61,456 bases of DNA, taken from contig JAILQZ010000012.1 of the NCBI GenBank assembly GCA_024698685.1, forward strand, positions 1 through 61,456. Direction: 5' to 3'. Source of the stretch: a bacterium. GTDB lineage: Bacteria; Actinomycetota; Coriobacteriia; Coriobacteriales; CADBOM01. Both the position numbers and the translations under genes were made by a program. This document shows, in pieces, positions 19,210 to 28,496 of the stretch (position 1 is the first letter of the stretch; each line of letters starts with the position of its first letter). The notes below the pieces were generated by a model. The model made no database searches. It saw only the letters and a list, made by a program, of their open reading frames with translations, and was not told the origin of the DNA.

Positions 19210-20901
19210 ATGGATCATATCCTGTCGAAATATTGCCCGCGCATCGAGTTCGATTCCTACGAGGACTTCTTCGAGAACTTCAGGATCGATGTGCCTAAGG
19301 ACTTCAACTTCGGCTACGACGTCATCGACGAGTGGGCGCGCGTGGAGCCCGAGAAGAAGGCGCTGCTGTGGTGCGATGACCACGGCGCCGAGCGCGAGTT
19401 CACCTTCACCGAGATCTCGCAGCTCTCGAATCGCATGGCCAACTCGCTGAGGTCGCTCGGCATCGGCAAGGGTGACGTCGTCCTGCTCATCCTGCGCCGT
19501 CGCTGGGAGTATTGGATCACCGCCGTCGCGCTGCACAAGCTCGGCGCCATCCTGATCCCCGGCTCGCTGCAGCTGACGAAGAAGGACATCGTCTACCGCG
19601 CCTCCTCCGCAGACGTCAAGATGATGATCTGCGTCGCCGACGATTACGTCATCGAGCAGACCGAGGCAGCCTTGCCCGAGGTGCCAAGCGTGCTCAACAA
19701 GGTCATTGTGGCCGGCAGCAGGGAGGGCTGGATCTCATATGATGAGCTGCTCGAGGGCGGCAGCCCCGAGTTCGAGCGTCCCATCGGAGACCAGCGCACC
19801 TGCAGCTCCGACACGATGCTCATCTATTTCACCTCGGGCACGACTGGCATGGCCAAGATGGTCATGCACAGCTTCGCCCATCCGCTGGGCCACATCATCA
19901 CCGCGAAGTATTGGCAGCAGGTGCGCGAGAACAAGCTGCATCTTTCCGTCTCCGATTCTGGCTGGGCCAAGTTCGGCTGGGGCAAGATCTACGGGCAGTG
20001 GATCGCCGGCGCTGAGCTCTTCGCCTACGACATGGACAAGTTCGTCCCGACTCGGCTCCTCCAGAAGATGCAGGACTACAAGCTGACCACCTTCTGCGCT
20101 CCGCCGACGATGTACCGCTTCATGCTGCAGGAGGACGTGGCCTCCTACGACCTCTCGTCGATCGTCAACTTCGCAACAGCCGGCGAGCCTCTCAACCCCG
20201 AGGTCACGAAGCAGTGGCGCGAGGCCACGGGCAAGACGATCCGCGAGGGGTTCGGCCAGAGCGAGGGGCCGGTGCTGCTCGCCAACTTCCCGTGGATCGA
20301 GCCGAAGCCCGGCTCGATGGGCAAGCCCTCGCCGCTGCTCAACATCAAATTGCTCGACGACGATGGCTTCGAGTGCGAAGACGGCGAGGAGGGCGCGATC
20401 TGCGTCACCCGTCTGCGCGAGGCTTACCCGCCAGGGCTCTTCGTCGGCTACTATAGGAATCCCGAGATGACCGCTGAGGCGGTTGGCGGGGATGTCTACA
20501 ACCTGCATGACATGGCCTGGCGCGATCCCGACGGCTACTTCACCTTCATCGGCCGCAACGACGACGTCATCAAGTGCTCGGGCTACCGCATCGGTCCGTT
20601 CGAGGTGGAGAGCGCGCTCATCGAGCATCCCGCCGTCGTCGAGTGCGCCGTCACCGCTGCTCCCGACCCGATTCGAGGCAACGTCGTCAAGGCGACGATC
20701 GTCCTCGCAGCGGGCTACGAGCCGAGCGACGGGCTCGTCAAGGAGCTGCAGACGCACGTCAAGAAGGCCACGGCTCCCTACAAGTATCCGCGCATCGTGG
20801 AGTTCGTCGACGAGCTGCCGAAGACGCTTGGCGGAAAGATCAAGCGCGCGCTGCTCCGCAAGGAGGCCGAGGAGGCCGCAAAGGCCGCTGAGAAGCTCTA
20901 G
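19210..20901 (+). CDS. AMP-forming acyl-CoA synthetase (ANL superfamily)
   Basis: A 563-residue ligase that activates a carboxylic acid with ATP, then transfers it to CoA. The P-loop YFTSGTTGMAKMV (about res 200-212), ATAGEPLNP, FGQSEGPVLL, YRNPEMTAEA, the hinge FIGRNDDVIKCSGYRIGPFEVE and the C-terminal lysine in LGGKIKRALLRK are complete. The closest type is the medium-chain/acetyl-CoA-synthetase-like group. Next to a VOR-type enzyme, a branched-chain or aromatic acid is a reasonable substrate, either for uptake of such acids or for the reverse reaction. Confidence 0.9.
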   Translation: MDHILSKYCPRIEFDSYEDFFENFRIDVPKDFNFGYDVIDEWARVEPEKKALLWCDDHGAEREFTFTEISQLSNRMANSLRSLGIGKGDVVLLILRRRWEYWITAVALHKLGAILIPGSLQLTKKDIVYRASSADVKMMICVADDYVIEQTEAALPEVPSVLNKVIVAGSREGWISYDELLEGGSPEFERPIGDQRTCSSDTMLIYFTSGTTGMAKMVMHSFAHPLGHIITAKYWQQVRENKLHLSVSDSGWAKFGWGKIYGQWIAGAELFAYDMDKFVPTRLLQKMQDYKLTTFCAPPTMYRFMLQEDVASYDLSSIVNFATAGEPLNPEVTKQWREATGKTIREGFGQSEGPVLLANFPWIEPKPGSMGKPSPLLNIKLLDDDGFECEDGEEGAICVTRLREAYPPGLFVGYYRNPEMTAEAVGGDVYNLHDMAWRDPDGYFTFIGRNDDVIKCSGYRIGPFEVESALIEHPAVVECAVTAAPDPIRGNVVKATIVLAAGYEPSDGLVKELQTHVKKATAPYKYPRIVEFVDELPKTLGGKIKRALLRKEAEEAAKAAEKL

Positions 20902-20943
20902 AATCGCCGCTAAGGCCCGATATCTTCATTGTTGTGAAACTAT

Positions 20944-20979
20944 AAGGCGCTGGCTCCAAAACGGAACCAGCGCCTTTTT
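20944..20979 (+). terminator. Intrinsic terminator after the acyl-CoA synthetase gene
   Basis: Arms AAGGCGCTGGcTCC and GGAaCCAGCGCCTT around AAAAC, followed by TTT. It closes the VOR-regulator-ligase unit. Confidence 0.9.
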
Positions 20980-21037
20980 CATTGCGAGCCCGATTGGGCT
21001 TTGCCAGCGTATGGAGCGGTGTTGCCGCCGTTCGCCT

Positions 21038-23908
21038 CTAGACTACGACTGCGGGCTTGCCGCCACCCTCGACCGGGTTCTCGATGATGTCGTCGACCTC
21101 ATCCCAGAACTCCGAACCCATGTAGTAGGGATCGGGAGCGGGGACGGGCTCGCCGGCTGCGATGGCGTCGAGGCCGGCCTTGACCTTCTCCGGCTTGGCG
21201 GGGAGCTCGTAGATCCTGACGCCGCATGCATCGTCGATCGCGTTGAGGACGGCGACGTGGTCGGAGGACTGGAACATCTCGGAGCATCCGATTGAACCGT
21301 ACTCTGCGATCTCGCGATGATGGTCGAGGAACATGATCTCCATGTTGTCGGGGATGTCGGTGATCTCGGGAACTCCGCAGGCAAGCATGTTGCTATGCTT
21401 CTTGACATCGGAGTAGTCCTCGGTCAGCGCGAAGCCGATCGAGTGCGAGATTCCGCCGAAGCCCTGTCCGAGGACGGCATCGATGTTGCCGACCTTGCCG
21501 ATATCGACGGCAGCGGTGAATCCAACGACCTTGACCTTGCCCGTGGCCACCTCGACCTCGACCTCGGCCATGAAGAGCGCGTACATGTAGTGCGGCAGCG
21601 GGTTGCCCTGGCCGGTGTTGGGATCGAGCTCGCTGAGGCCCTCGATCGCGGAGTTGAGCCAGAAGCCCTCGTATGCGGTGTCGATGCCCTCGGCGACGCA
21701 CTCGTCATAGGTGCGATAGGTGCCGTCGTCCTTCTTGAGGGCCTTCATCATCGCGTTTGCCGCCTTGACGGAGGCATGCGAGTTCATGATGTGCGAACGC
21801 GAGCCTGCCGCGGGACCGGAGTCGGGGCAGAATTTGGAGTCGTTGGTGCGGATGACGACCTTGTCCGGGGTGATGCCCATGTCCTTGAGCGCCTCGGCCA
21901 CGACCATCTGGCTTCCTACCTGGCCGCCCTGGCCCATCTCCTCCCAGGTGTTGTAGACCTCGACCTTGCCATCGGGGCGCAGCTCGAGGCGGCATCCGGA
22001 ACCGTCGACCTGGCCGCCAGTGCAGGTGTAGCCGCCGAATGCGATGCCCACGCCGCGCTTCTTCTCAGGCGTGCTCTCGGCCTCGGCGCGAGCGCGCGCG
22101 GCCTCGTACTTCGGCTTCATGAGCTCGAGGAGCTCGGCATCGGTGATCTCGCGATACGGGCAGCCGGTGGTCTGGACATCGCCGAGGTGCGCGACGTTGA
22201 TCTCGCGGAACTCGAACGGGTCGATGCCGGCCTTGCGGGCGAGCATGTCGACGATCGACTCGCTGCCGGTGTAGGCCTGCGGGCAACCATAGCCGCGATA
22301 GGTGATGGTGTACGCGTGGTTGGTGGTTGCGCAGCGATTGAGGCCGGTGATCGTCGGGACCACATAGTGGAAGCCGTTGAAGATGGCCAGGCGCTGTAGG
22401 ATGCCGTTCGCGTAGGTGACGTAGGGGCCGGCGTCGATTCCGCAGTCATAGCGCAGACCGGTGATCTTTCCGTTCTCGTCGCAGCCGATAGCGTAGTTGC
22501 CGTTGTAGGGAGCGCGCTTGCCGCTGAAGTGTTGGAACTCCTCATAGCTCATCGACAGTGAGATCGGGCGACCGTCGAGGGCGATGGTCGCAACCGCCGC
22601 GAGGGCGAATCCGCAGGGGGACATGCCCCAGCCGAAGGTTCCGCCGACCGGGTTCTGAACGATGCGGACCTGATCGGGGGTCGCGCCGATGCCGGCGGAG
22701 ATCATTCCGCGGGTCTCGCCGATGCTCTGGCTCTTGCCGTGGATCGTGATCAGGCCATCGGGATCGATGTAGGCCTGCATGACGTCGCCTTCGATGGAGA
22801 GGTGCGGCTCACGCGTGGTGGAGAAGCTTCCCGATGCGGAGTAAGCGGAGCTCTCGATGATGTCATCGATGTTCTCGTAATCGCCCTTGAGAATCGGCTG
22901 GATGAGGAACTGGTTGGGGTCGTCGCCGAAGATCGGCATCGCGCCGGGGGCGACGGCCTCGACGTAGTTGTGGTACTCGGGGAGCTGCTCGAGCTCGACG
23001 GTGACCTTGGCGGCCGCTGCGCGAGCGTGCTCGTGGGTGTCGGCCGCGACCATCGCGACGACGTCGCCATAGCGATAGATGATGTCTCCAGCGAGGATGG
23101 GCTGCTTGATCGCGGTGTGCTTGTCGCGCGGATGGCCGACCGGAACGGTGAGGTCGTTGGTGCCCTTGATGTCATCGGCGGTGATTCCCTTGATGAAGCC
23201 GGGCATCTTCTCGGCCTCGGAGAAGTCGATCGAGAGGACCTTGGCGTGGAACGCCTTGCGAGGCTGGACGAGCGCGATGTAGATGGTCTCCTCGGGCATC
23301 TTCAGCGCGATGTCGTCGCCGTAGTCGCACAGGCCGGTGACCTTGGCCAGCGCATCGGGCCTCGGGATGGCGGAGCCGTAGAACTCGCCCTCGGGGGCCT
23401 TGTAGGTGATGTCGTCCATCGTCTTCTCGCCGCGCATGACCGCAGCCGCCTCCATGACGGCGTCGACGATCTGCTTGTAGCCAGTGCAGCGGCAGATGTT
23501 GCGGTGGGCCTTGAACCAGGCGCGCACCTCCTCACGCGTGGGCGAGGGGTTCTCCTGGAGCAGCTGATATGCCGAGACGATGAAGCCGGGGGTGCAGAAT
23601 CCGCACTGGACCGCGCCGCAGAAGATCCATGCCTGCTGCAGCGGATGCAGGTGCTGCGGGGTTCCGATTCCCTCGATCGTCGTGACCTCGCTGTACTCCG
23701 GGATAGCCTTGAGCTTGCGGGTGCAAGAGCGGACCACCTTGCCGTTGAGGATGACCGAGCAGGAGCCGCACACGCCGGTGCCGCAGCCTACCTTGACACC
23801 GGTCAACCCCAGGCGACGAAGCGCCGTGGAGAGGGTGTCCTTCTCGAGGTCGACGATCATCATGCGCTCGACGCCGTTGACCTTGAGCCAATACCTGTTG
23901 ATCTGCAT
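21038..23908 (-). CDS. Single-chain molybdenum hydroxylase, Mop-like aldehyde oxidoreductase (copy 1)
   Basis: A 956-residue protein collinear with the Desulfovibrio gigas aldehyde oxidoreductase (about 907 residues). The N-terminal plant-type 2Fe-2S domain has CGTGVCGSC; the second 2Fe-2S domain has CGFCTPG and CRCTG. The molybdenum domains follow directly with no FAD domain. GGTFGWGM, YRGYGCPQA, GPAAGSRSH and the C-terminal GCSEMFQSSDH, whose Glu matches the catalytic Glu of Mop, are present. An extra C-terminal tail of about 40 residues follows. ATG 23908 has AAGGAGG. Substrate unknown; an aldehyde or N-heterocycle is likely. A close paralogue lies at 34750-37626. I see no XdhC-type maturation gene here. 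Confidence 0.9.
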   Translation of the reverse strand: MQINRYWLKVNGVERMMIVDLEKDTLSTALRRLGLTGVKVGCGTGVCGSCSVILNGKVVRSCTRKLKAIPEYSEVTTIEGIGTPQHLHPLQQAWIFCGAVQCGFCTPGFIVSAYQLLQENPSPTREEVRAWFKAHRNICRCTGYKQIVDAVMEAAAVMRGEKTMDDITYKAPEGEFYGSAIPRPDALAKVTGLCDYGDDIALKMPEETIYIALVQPRKAFHAKVLSIDFSEAEKMPGFIKGITADDIKGTNDLTVPVGHPRDKHTAIKQPILAGDIIYRYGDVVAMVAADTHEHARAAAAKVTVELEQLPEYHNYVEAVAPGAMPIFGDDPNQFLIQPILKGDYENIDDIIESSAYSASGSFSTTREPHLSIEGDVMQAYIDPDGLITIHGKSQSIGETRGMISAGIGATPDQVRIVQNPVGGTFGWGMSPCGFALAAVATIALDGRPISLSMSYEEFQHFSGKRAPYNGNYAIGCDENGKITGLRYDCGIDAGPYVTYANGILQRLAIFNGFHYVVPTITGLNRCATTNHAYTITYRGYGCPQAYTGSESIVDMLARKAGIDPFEFREINVAHLGDVQTTGCPYREITDAELLELMKPKYEAARARAEAESTPEKKRGVGIAFGGYTCTGGQVDGSGCRLELRPDGKVEVYNTWEEMGQGGQVGSQMVVAEALKDMGITPDKVVIRTNDSKFCPDSGPAAGSRSHIMNSHASVKAANAMMKALKKDDGTYRTYDECVAEGIDTAYEGFWLNSAIEGLSELDPNTGQGNPLPHYMYALFMAEVEVEVATGKVKVVGFTAAVDIGKVGNIDAVLGQGFGGISHSIGFALTEDYSDVKKHSNMLACGVPEITDIPDNMEIMFLDHHREIAEYGSIGCSEMFQSSDHVAVLNAIDDACGVRIYELPAKPEKVKAGLDAIAAGEPVPAPDPYYMGSEFWDEVDDIIENPVEGGGKPAVVV

Positions 23909-24050
23909 AGAGTACCTCCTTCGTTCCCTTCCCAAACACCAGAGCCATTATCTTCGATACTGCGAAACGCGCTGCAAACTCTGCGATTCGCCAGAAACTA
24001 GACCAATCGGTGCATACATAATCCAATTCTATAACAGGTGAGGTTGCGTT

Positions 24051-24266
24051 TTGGTGCACATGAGCGCTTTTGCTTGGAAAAAATCATCCTATTTTGAGAT
24101 GCATTCGGAGGGGTTCGGCAGTTGCGGAAGCGCGGCCGAGCGCACCCTTGCTCGCTTGGATGAAATCGCAAAGATTTTGGATACGGACCCGCTGGATTGT
24201 GAGACAATGGTAAGGCTGGCCAAGACGATGGACCAGCCAAGAAAGCAAACCAGGGAGGTATCTTAA
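24051..24266 (+). CDS. Possible small protein upstream of ald (unrecognised)
   Basis: A 71-codon frame whose TAA directly abuts the ald ATG. The middle (ARLDEIAKILDTDPLDCETM) looks helical and protein-like, but the only starts are TTG 24051 or ATG 24060 without a clear ribosome binding site. The ald site (GGGAGG) lies inside its last codons. It may be a translated leader or chance. If it is not a gene, the 358 bases between the Mop start and ald hold only promoters I cannot define. Confidence 0.3.
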   Translation: MVHMSAFAWKKSSYFEMHSEGFGSCGSAAERTLARLDEIAKILDTDPLDCETMVRLAKTMDQPRKQTREVS

Positions 24267-25388
24267 ATGCGTATCGGATGTCCAACAGAAATCAAGTCGC
24301 AGGAATGCCGCGTGGGTGTCACGCCGGCCATGACGCATGCGTTTGCCGGAGCTGGCCACGAGGTCTTCATCCAGGCCGGAGCTGGTGTTGCCAGCGGCTT
24401 TTCAGATGAGGCCTATGCCAGCGCGGGAGCAACGATCCTGGCAACGGCTAAGGAAGTGTTCGACGCCTCGGATATGATCATCAAGGTCAAGGAGCCGCTG
24501 GAGTCGGAGTACGAGCTCTTCCATAAGGATCAGATCCTGTTCACGTATCTGCACCTTGCTCCAGACAGAAAGCAGACCGAGGCCCTTCTCAAGGCTGGCG
24601 TCATCGGAATCGCCTACGAGACCGTGCAGCTTGCCAACGGAGCCCTGCCTCTGCTCTCCTGCATGAGCGAGATCGCCGGTCGCATGGCGGTCCAGGTTGG
24701 CGCGCATCTTCTCGAGGCCACCTGCGGCGGCAGCGGAATCCTGCTCGGCGGCGTTTCCGGCGTCAAGTGCGGCCATGTGGTCATCATCGGCGGCGGCGTG
24801 GTTGGAACCAGCGCAGTGAAGATCGCCGTTGGCATGGGAGCTCGCGTGACGGTGCTGGACAACTCTGCGGCCCGTCTGCTCTACCTCACCGACATCTTCG
24901 GCAGCCGCATCCAGACCCTCATGAGCAACTCCTACAACATCGCCGAGGCTGTCAAGGAAGCGGACGTCGTGATCTCCTCGGTGCTGGTGCCCGGCGGAAA
25001 GACGCCCAAGCTGGTGACGGACGATATGGTCCATACCATGAAGCCCGGCTCGGTTCTGATCGACGTCGCTATCGACCAGGGCGGTGCCATCCCCTTCATC
25101 GACCGCATCACCACCCATGCGGATCCGTATTTCATCAAGGACGGATACGTCTGCTATAGCGTTGCGAACATGCCCGGCGCGGTGCCCCACACCTCCACCC
25201 TGGCGCTGACCAACGTGACGCTGCCCTATGCCCTCAAGATCGCCAACCTGGGAGCCGAGGAGGCCCTCAAGGCGGATCCGGCCCTCAAGGCGGGACTGAA
25301 CGTCTACAAGGGATTCATCACCTACGACGGCGTGAAGGAGGCCTTCCCCGACCTGCCCTTCAAGAGCGCTGACGAGGTGCTGGCCTAA
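24267..25388 (+). CDS. ald: Alanine dehydrogenase
   Basis: A 373-residue NAD-dependent enzyme that converts L-alanine to pyruvate and ammonia. [20 protein letters not shown], the substrate lysine in [12 protein letters not shown] (about res 72-83), TYLHLAPD with the catalytic His (about 95), the NAD loop [17 protein letters not shown] (172-188) and the late [10 protein letters not shown] are all intact. Leucine codons favour CTG (7 of the last 10), unlike neighbouring genes that prefer CTC. It converges on ferritin across a strong terminator. Confidence 0.97.
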   Translation: MRIGCPTEIKSQECRVGVTPAMTHAFAGAGHEVFIQAGAGVASGFSDEAYASAGATILATAKEVFDASDMIIKVKEPLESEYELFHKDQILFTYLHLAPDRKQTEALLKAGVIGIAYETVQLANGALPLLSCMSEIAGRMAVQVGAHLLEATCGGSGILLGGVSGVKCGHVVIIGGGVVGTSAVKIAVGMGARVTVLDNSAARLLYLTDIFGSRIQTLMSNSYNIAEAVKEADVVISSVLVPGGKTPKLVTDDMVHTMKPGSVLIDVAIDQGGAIPFIDRITTHADPYFIKDGYVCYSVANMPGAVPHTSTLALTNVTLPYALKIANLGAEEALKADPALKAGLNVYKGFITYDGVKEAFPDLPFKSADEVLA

Positions 25389-25424
25389 AGCTTGCCGAGC
25401 GCTAAGCGCTCCATATGAAGAAGC

Positions 25425-25452
25425 GGGAGGCACGCCCAGCGGCGTGCCTCCC
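25425..25452. terminator. Bidirectional terminator between ald and ferritin
   Basis: GGGAGGCACGCC, loop CAGC, GGCGTGCCTCCC: twelve perfect pairs, then TTGTGTT on the plus strand. Confidence 0.9.
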
Positions 25453-25487
25453 TTGTGTTGCAGGTTGGTGCCCTGGTTGTCGGACTG

Positions 25488-26003
25488 CTACTCCTCTGCG
25501 AGAGCCGTGGGTGCGCTGTAGACGCGAGCAGCATACTCCTTGTCGAGGTCGTAGAGGGCCTTGGCGTCGCCGCCGAAGAGCTTCATGTTCGAGATCATGT
25601 CGCTCGCGTTGGACTCCTCCTCGAGCTGCTCGTCGATAAACCAGCTGAGGAAGCTCTTGGTGCGATAGTCGTTGGCCGCCTCGGCCGCAGCGTAGATGTC
25701 GTTGATGAGGCTCGTGACATAGCGCTCATGCTCCAGAGCCGCCTCGAGGGGCTGGAGGAAGTCGGTGAAGGTCTTGTCGGGCTTGTCGATTGCGCCGAGG
25801 ACGATGGGGCAGTCGTTGTCGAGCAGGTACTTGCGGATGATGAGGGCGTGGTCACGCTCCTCCTGCGCCTGGATCGTGTACCAGTTCGCAAAGCCTTTGA
25901 GCCCCTCGATCTCGTAGTAGTCCGCGAAGGAGAGGTAGAGGTATCCGGAGTAGAGCTCCTTGTTGATCTGGTCGTTGAGAAGTTCGTAAACCTTTTTGTC
26001 CAT
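25488..26003 (-). CDS. ftnA: Ferritin (iron-storage protein)
   Basis: A 171-residue non-heme ferritin that oxidises and stores iron in a 24-subunit shell. Ferroxidase ligands are seen in NKELYSGYLYL (Glu about 16), QEERDHA (Glu and His about 48-52), the Glu in LEHERYVT (about 92) and the EQLEEE segment (about 126-131). The YEIEGLKGFANWY stretch is typical. GGAGCG precedes the ATG. No Fur box could be confirmed. Confidence 0.94.
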   Translation of the reverse strand: MDKKVYELLNDQINKELYSGYLYLSFADYYEIEGLKGFANWYTIQAQEERDHALIIRKYLLDNDCPIVLGAIDKPDKTFTDFLQPLEAALEHERYVTSLINDIYAAAEAANDYRTKSFLSWFIDEQLEEESNASDMISNMKLFGGDAKALYDLDKEYAARVYSAPTALAEE

Positions 26004-26110
26004 TTTTCGCTCCTAACTGCGCCGCAGCGCTGTAGCTTGGCTTATGTGTACATCATAAGCCAACTGCAAGGGGAATGGCGTGATATATACGGGAGGGGAG
26101 GAGCGGTGCC

Positions 26111-26755
26111 TCATGCATCGAGAAAGGCCAGCTTCTCCGCGCCGACTCCGATCAGCGCGCGGCCGTTGCTCAGCTCGTGGATCCGCGCGCAGACGAGCTC
26201 GCACTCGGATGCGGCGACGCGCAGTTCGAGGGTGACGATGTCGGTGAAGATGGTCTCCAGAACCTGCACGCCCCAACCTTCGAGCTGGGCGCGAAGCGGC
26301 TCGTATGCCGGGTATTCGATGCTGACCTCGATGTCGTTGCAAGGGACGCGCACCACGATGTGCGCCTCGGCAACCGCCAGCTGGGCGGCCTTCGTGTAGG
26401 CGCGCATGAGCCCGCCCTTGCCCAGCAGCGTGCCTCCGAAGACGCGCGCGACGACGCAGACCACGTCCTCGAGCTCGTGCCCCTTGAGGACGTTGAGTAC
26501 GGGCAGCCCCGCGGTGCCGTGCGGTTCCTTGGCGTCGGAGTAGTGCTCGAGTGCGGGCTCGCGCAGGATGTAGGCGGAGACGTAGTGGCGCGCCTCGGGA
26601 ACCTGCTCCATCACGGAATGCCGCAGCTCGATGGCCTCGCTCTCGCTTTCGACGTGCGCGACGTGGCCGTAGAAGACGCTCTTGCGGTCTTCGAATTCGG
26701 AGATGGCGACTGTGCCGGCTTCGACGGTGCGCAGCGGCTTAAGCGGAATCGGCAT
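26111..26755 (-). CDS. yigZ: YigZ / IMPACT-family protein
   Basis: A 214-residue protein of the UPF0029/IMPACT family. The N-terminal half has RKSVFYGHVAHV and the diagnostic DAKEPHGTAGLPVL and RVFGGTLLGKGGLMRAYTKAA (about res 75-125). The C-terminal half matches the DUF1949 ferredoxin-like domain. The role in bacteria is not settled; a link to translation or nucleotide binding is suggested for the family. It follows queD by 27 bases and probably shares its transcript. Confidence 0.92.
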   Translation of the reverse strand: MPIPLKPLRTVEAGTVAISEFEDRKSVFYGHVAHVESESEAIELRHSVMEQVPEARHYVSAYILREPALEHYSDAKEPHGTAGLPVLNVLKGHELEDVVCVVARVFGGTLLGKGGLMRAYTKAAQLAVAEAHIVVRVPCNDIEVSIEYPAYEPLRAQLEGWGVQVLETIFTDIVTLELRVAASECELVCARIHELSNGRALIGVGAEKLAFLDA

Positions 26756-26782
26756 GGCGGCGAGGATAGATCGGCTAGGGCG

Positions 26783-27202
26783 CTACGGGCGGTAGATTGC
26801 GCAGTTGTTCGGCGTCTCGTACATCTCGATCTGCGAGACGGGATAGCCCTTGTCCGCGAGGCGCTCGAAGAAGTACTTCGCGAGGTTCTCCGAGGTGGTG
26901 CGGAAGGGGACGAAGTAGAGGCGGAAGCTCTCGCCCTCGAGCGCAGCGACCGTCTCCGGTGCGAGCGAACCCTCCTCGACGATGAAGGTGTGGTCGAGCT
27001 CGAGGGCCAGCGCGCGCACGTCGCGCTTGAATACGGTGAAGTCGACGACCATGTCCTTCATCGTGCCGCTTTCCTGCAGTTGGTCAACCTCGATGTAGGC
27101 GACGACGCGCCAACGATGGCCGTGGAGGTTCTCGCACTTGCCGTCGTAGTCGGTGAGGAAATGGGCCGAATCGAACGCGCTCTCGGTCTTCAGGCTATAC
27201 AT
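26783..27202 (-). CDS. queD: 6-carboxytetrahydropterin synthase-like protein
   Basis: A protein of about 139 residues with the tunnelling fold of QueD/PTPS. Zinc histidines are in SAHFL and LHGHRW, the catalytic Cys in KCENLHGH (about res 25), the Asp-His pair in LDHTF, and the substrate Glu in MYETPNN. QueD makes the pterin precursor of queuosine from a GTP derivative. QueC, QueE and FolE are not in this window. I start at ATG 27202, six bases after GGGAG; ATG 27208 is too close to that site. It overlaps the MFS gene by eight bases. Confidence 0.9.
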   Translation of the reverse strand: MYSLKTESAFDSAHFLTDYDGKCENLHGHRWRVVAYIEVDQLQESGTMKDMVVDFTVFKRDVRALALELDHTFIVEEGSLAPETVAALEGESFRLYFVPFRTTSENLAKYFFERLADKGYPVSQIEMYETPNNCAIYRP

Positions 27203-28463
27203 TGGCATCTCCCTCGCTCAGGGGGTTGACTGCTTCGTCGGCTTTTCGCGCCGCTTCGATGTTACCCATAATCTTACGCCTTAGCAGCAAGAACACAATG
27301 AGCGAGATTGCGACGAAGCCCGCGAGGATCAGGTACATCGCGGAGTAGGCGCCGGCTTCGCTGGTGCCGATGCCGAGGAAGGCCTGGACTATCGCGCCTG
27401 CTGCGAACGGTCCGACGAATTGCGCGGCGTTGAATAGCAGGAAGAAGGTGTTGCCCGCAGTTCCGCTATGATCGCGCGTCTCGCTCTGGATGCACATCGC
27501 CTGGATTAGCGGCAGGCACGCGCCGTAGCCGCACGCGGAGACCACTGCAGCGCAGAGGAAGTGCCACAGCTGCGTGGACATCGAGATGACCACGAGCGCG
27601 CAGATGAAGAAGCATAGCCCCAGGATGACGATCTTCGGATAGCCCACGCGCTCGGCCAGCTTGCCGTATATCGGCCGTGTGGCGAGCAGCATTCCCGCGG
27701 CTATCGTGAAGTATGCGCCGATGCCTGCGACACCGAGGAGGTTGCCGTAGATCGCGAGCAACGAGATGATGCAGGCGTTGGCTGCCGAGAGCATGAAGAC
27801 GACGATCGCCGGGGGCAGCGACCTCGCCGAGATGATGCGGCTGAATGAGAAGCGGTAGGGAATGCGCGGCGACTGCTTAGGCTCCTTGGTGGCGAAGGCG
27901 AGGATGATGCCGAGCGCCATGAAGCAGGCGCAGACGCGGAAGGTGCCAGGATAGCCGATCGCGCCGATGATGAAGATGGCTGCAGCCGGGCCGAGCGCCT
28001 CTGCGAGCGCCTGTCCGAGCGAGAAGACGCTGATCCCCATGCCCACCTTGCCCTGCGGCAGGATCTCGCTGACCAGCGCGAGCGCAACAGGGCCCGTCAC
28101 CCCCATCGCGCAACCGTGCAGCATCCTGATGACGATCAGCCCGACCACCGAGTGGACGAAGCTGTAGGAGATGACGAGCACGCCGATGAAGGCTATGAAT
28201 CCCGCGAAGATCTTCTTTTTGGAGAAGCTGTCGAACGCAGGGGAAGCGAGCGGCCCGAAGATGATCGCGGTGATCGCGAAGGAGCCGGCGACGAAGCCGA
28301 TCAGCGTCGCCGACGCTCCGAGAGCCTTCGAGTAGAGCGGCAGCGTCGTGATGATCATCAGCTGCGAGAAGAGGTTGCAGAAGTTGGAGAGCGTAAGCGT
28401 GATGAAGGACCCGCTCCAGATGGTGCCGGAGCGGGTCCCTCGGCTTTGAGAGTTACGTGACAT
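27195..28463 (-). CDS. Major facilitator superfamily transporter
   Basis: A 422-residue carrier with 12 predicted membrane helices in two six-helix halves. Helix 1 begins near TLTLSNFCNLFSQLMIITTLPLY, and the loop after helix 2 has FDSFSKKKIF in the usual loop 2-3 position. It resembles drug/metabolite efflux carriers of the YcaD/AraJ kind; substrate unknown. ATG 28463 follows AAAGG. Its stop overlaps the queD start, which suggests a shared transcript and coupling, so export of a pterin or deazapurine-related compound is a speculative option. Confidence 0.85.
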   Translation of the reverse strand: MSRNSQSRGTRSGTIWSGSFITLTLSNFCNLFSQLMIITTLPLYSKALGASATLIGFVAGSFAITAIIFGPLASPAFDSFSKKKIFAGFIAFIGVLVISYSFVHSVVGLIVIRMLHGCAMGVTGPVALALVSEILPQGKVGMGISVFSLGQALAEALGPAAAIFIIGAIGYPGTFRVCACFMALGIILAFATKEPKQSPRIPYRFSFSRIISARSLPPAIVVFMLSAANACIISLLAIYGNLLGVAGIGAYFTIAAGMLLATRPIYGKLAERVGYPKIVILGLCFFICALVVISMSTQLWHFLCAAVVSACGYGACLPLIQAMCIQSETRDHSGTAGNTFFLLFNAAQFVGPFAAGAIVQAFLGIGTSEAGAYSAMYLILAGFVAISLIVFLLLRRKIMGNIEAARKADEAVNPLSEGDANV

Positions 28464-28496
28464 GTGCGGCCTTTGACGGGCAGGAAGGGGCAAGCG

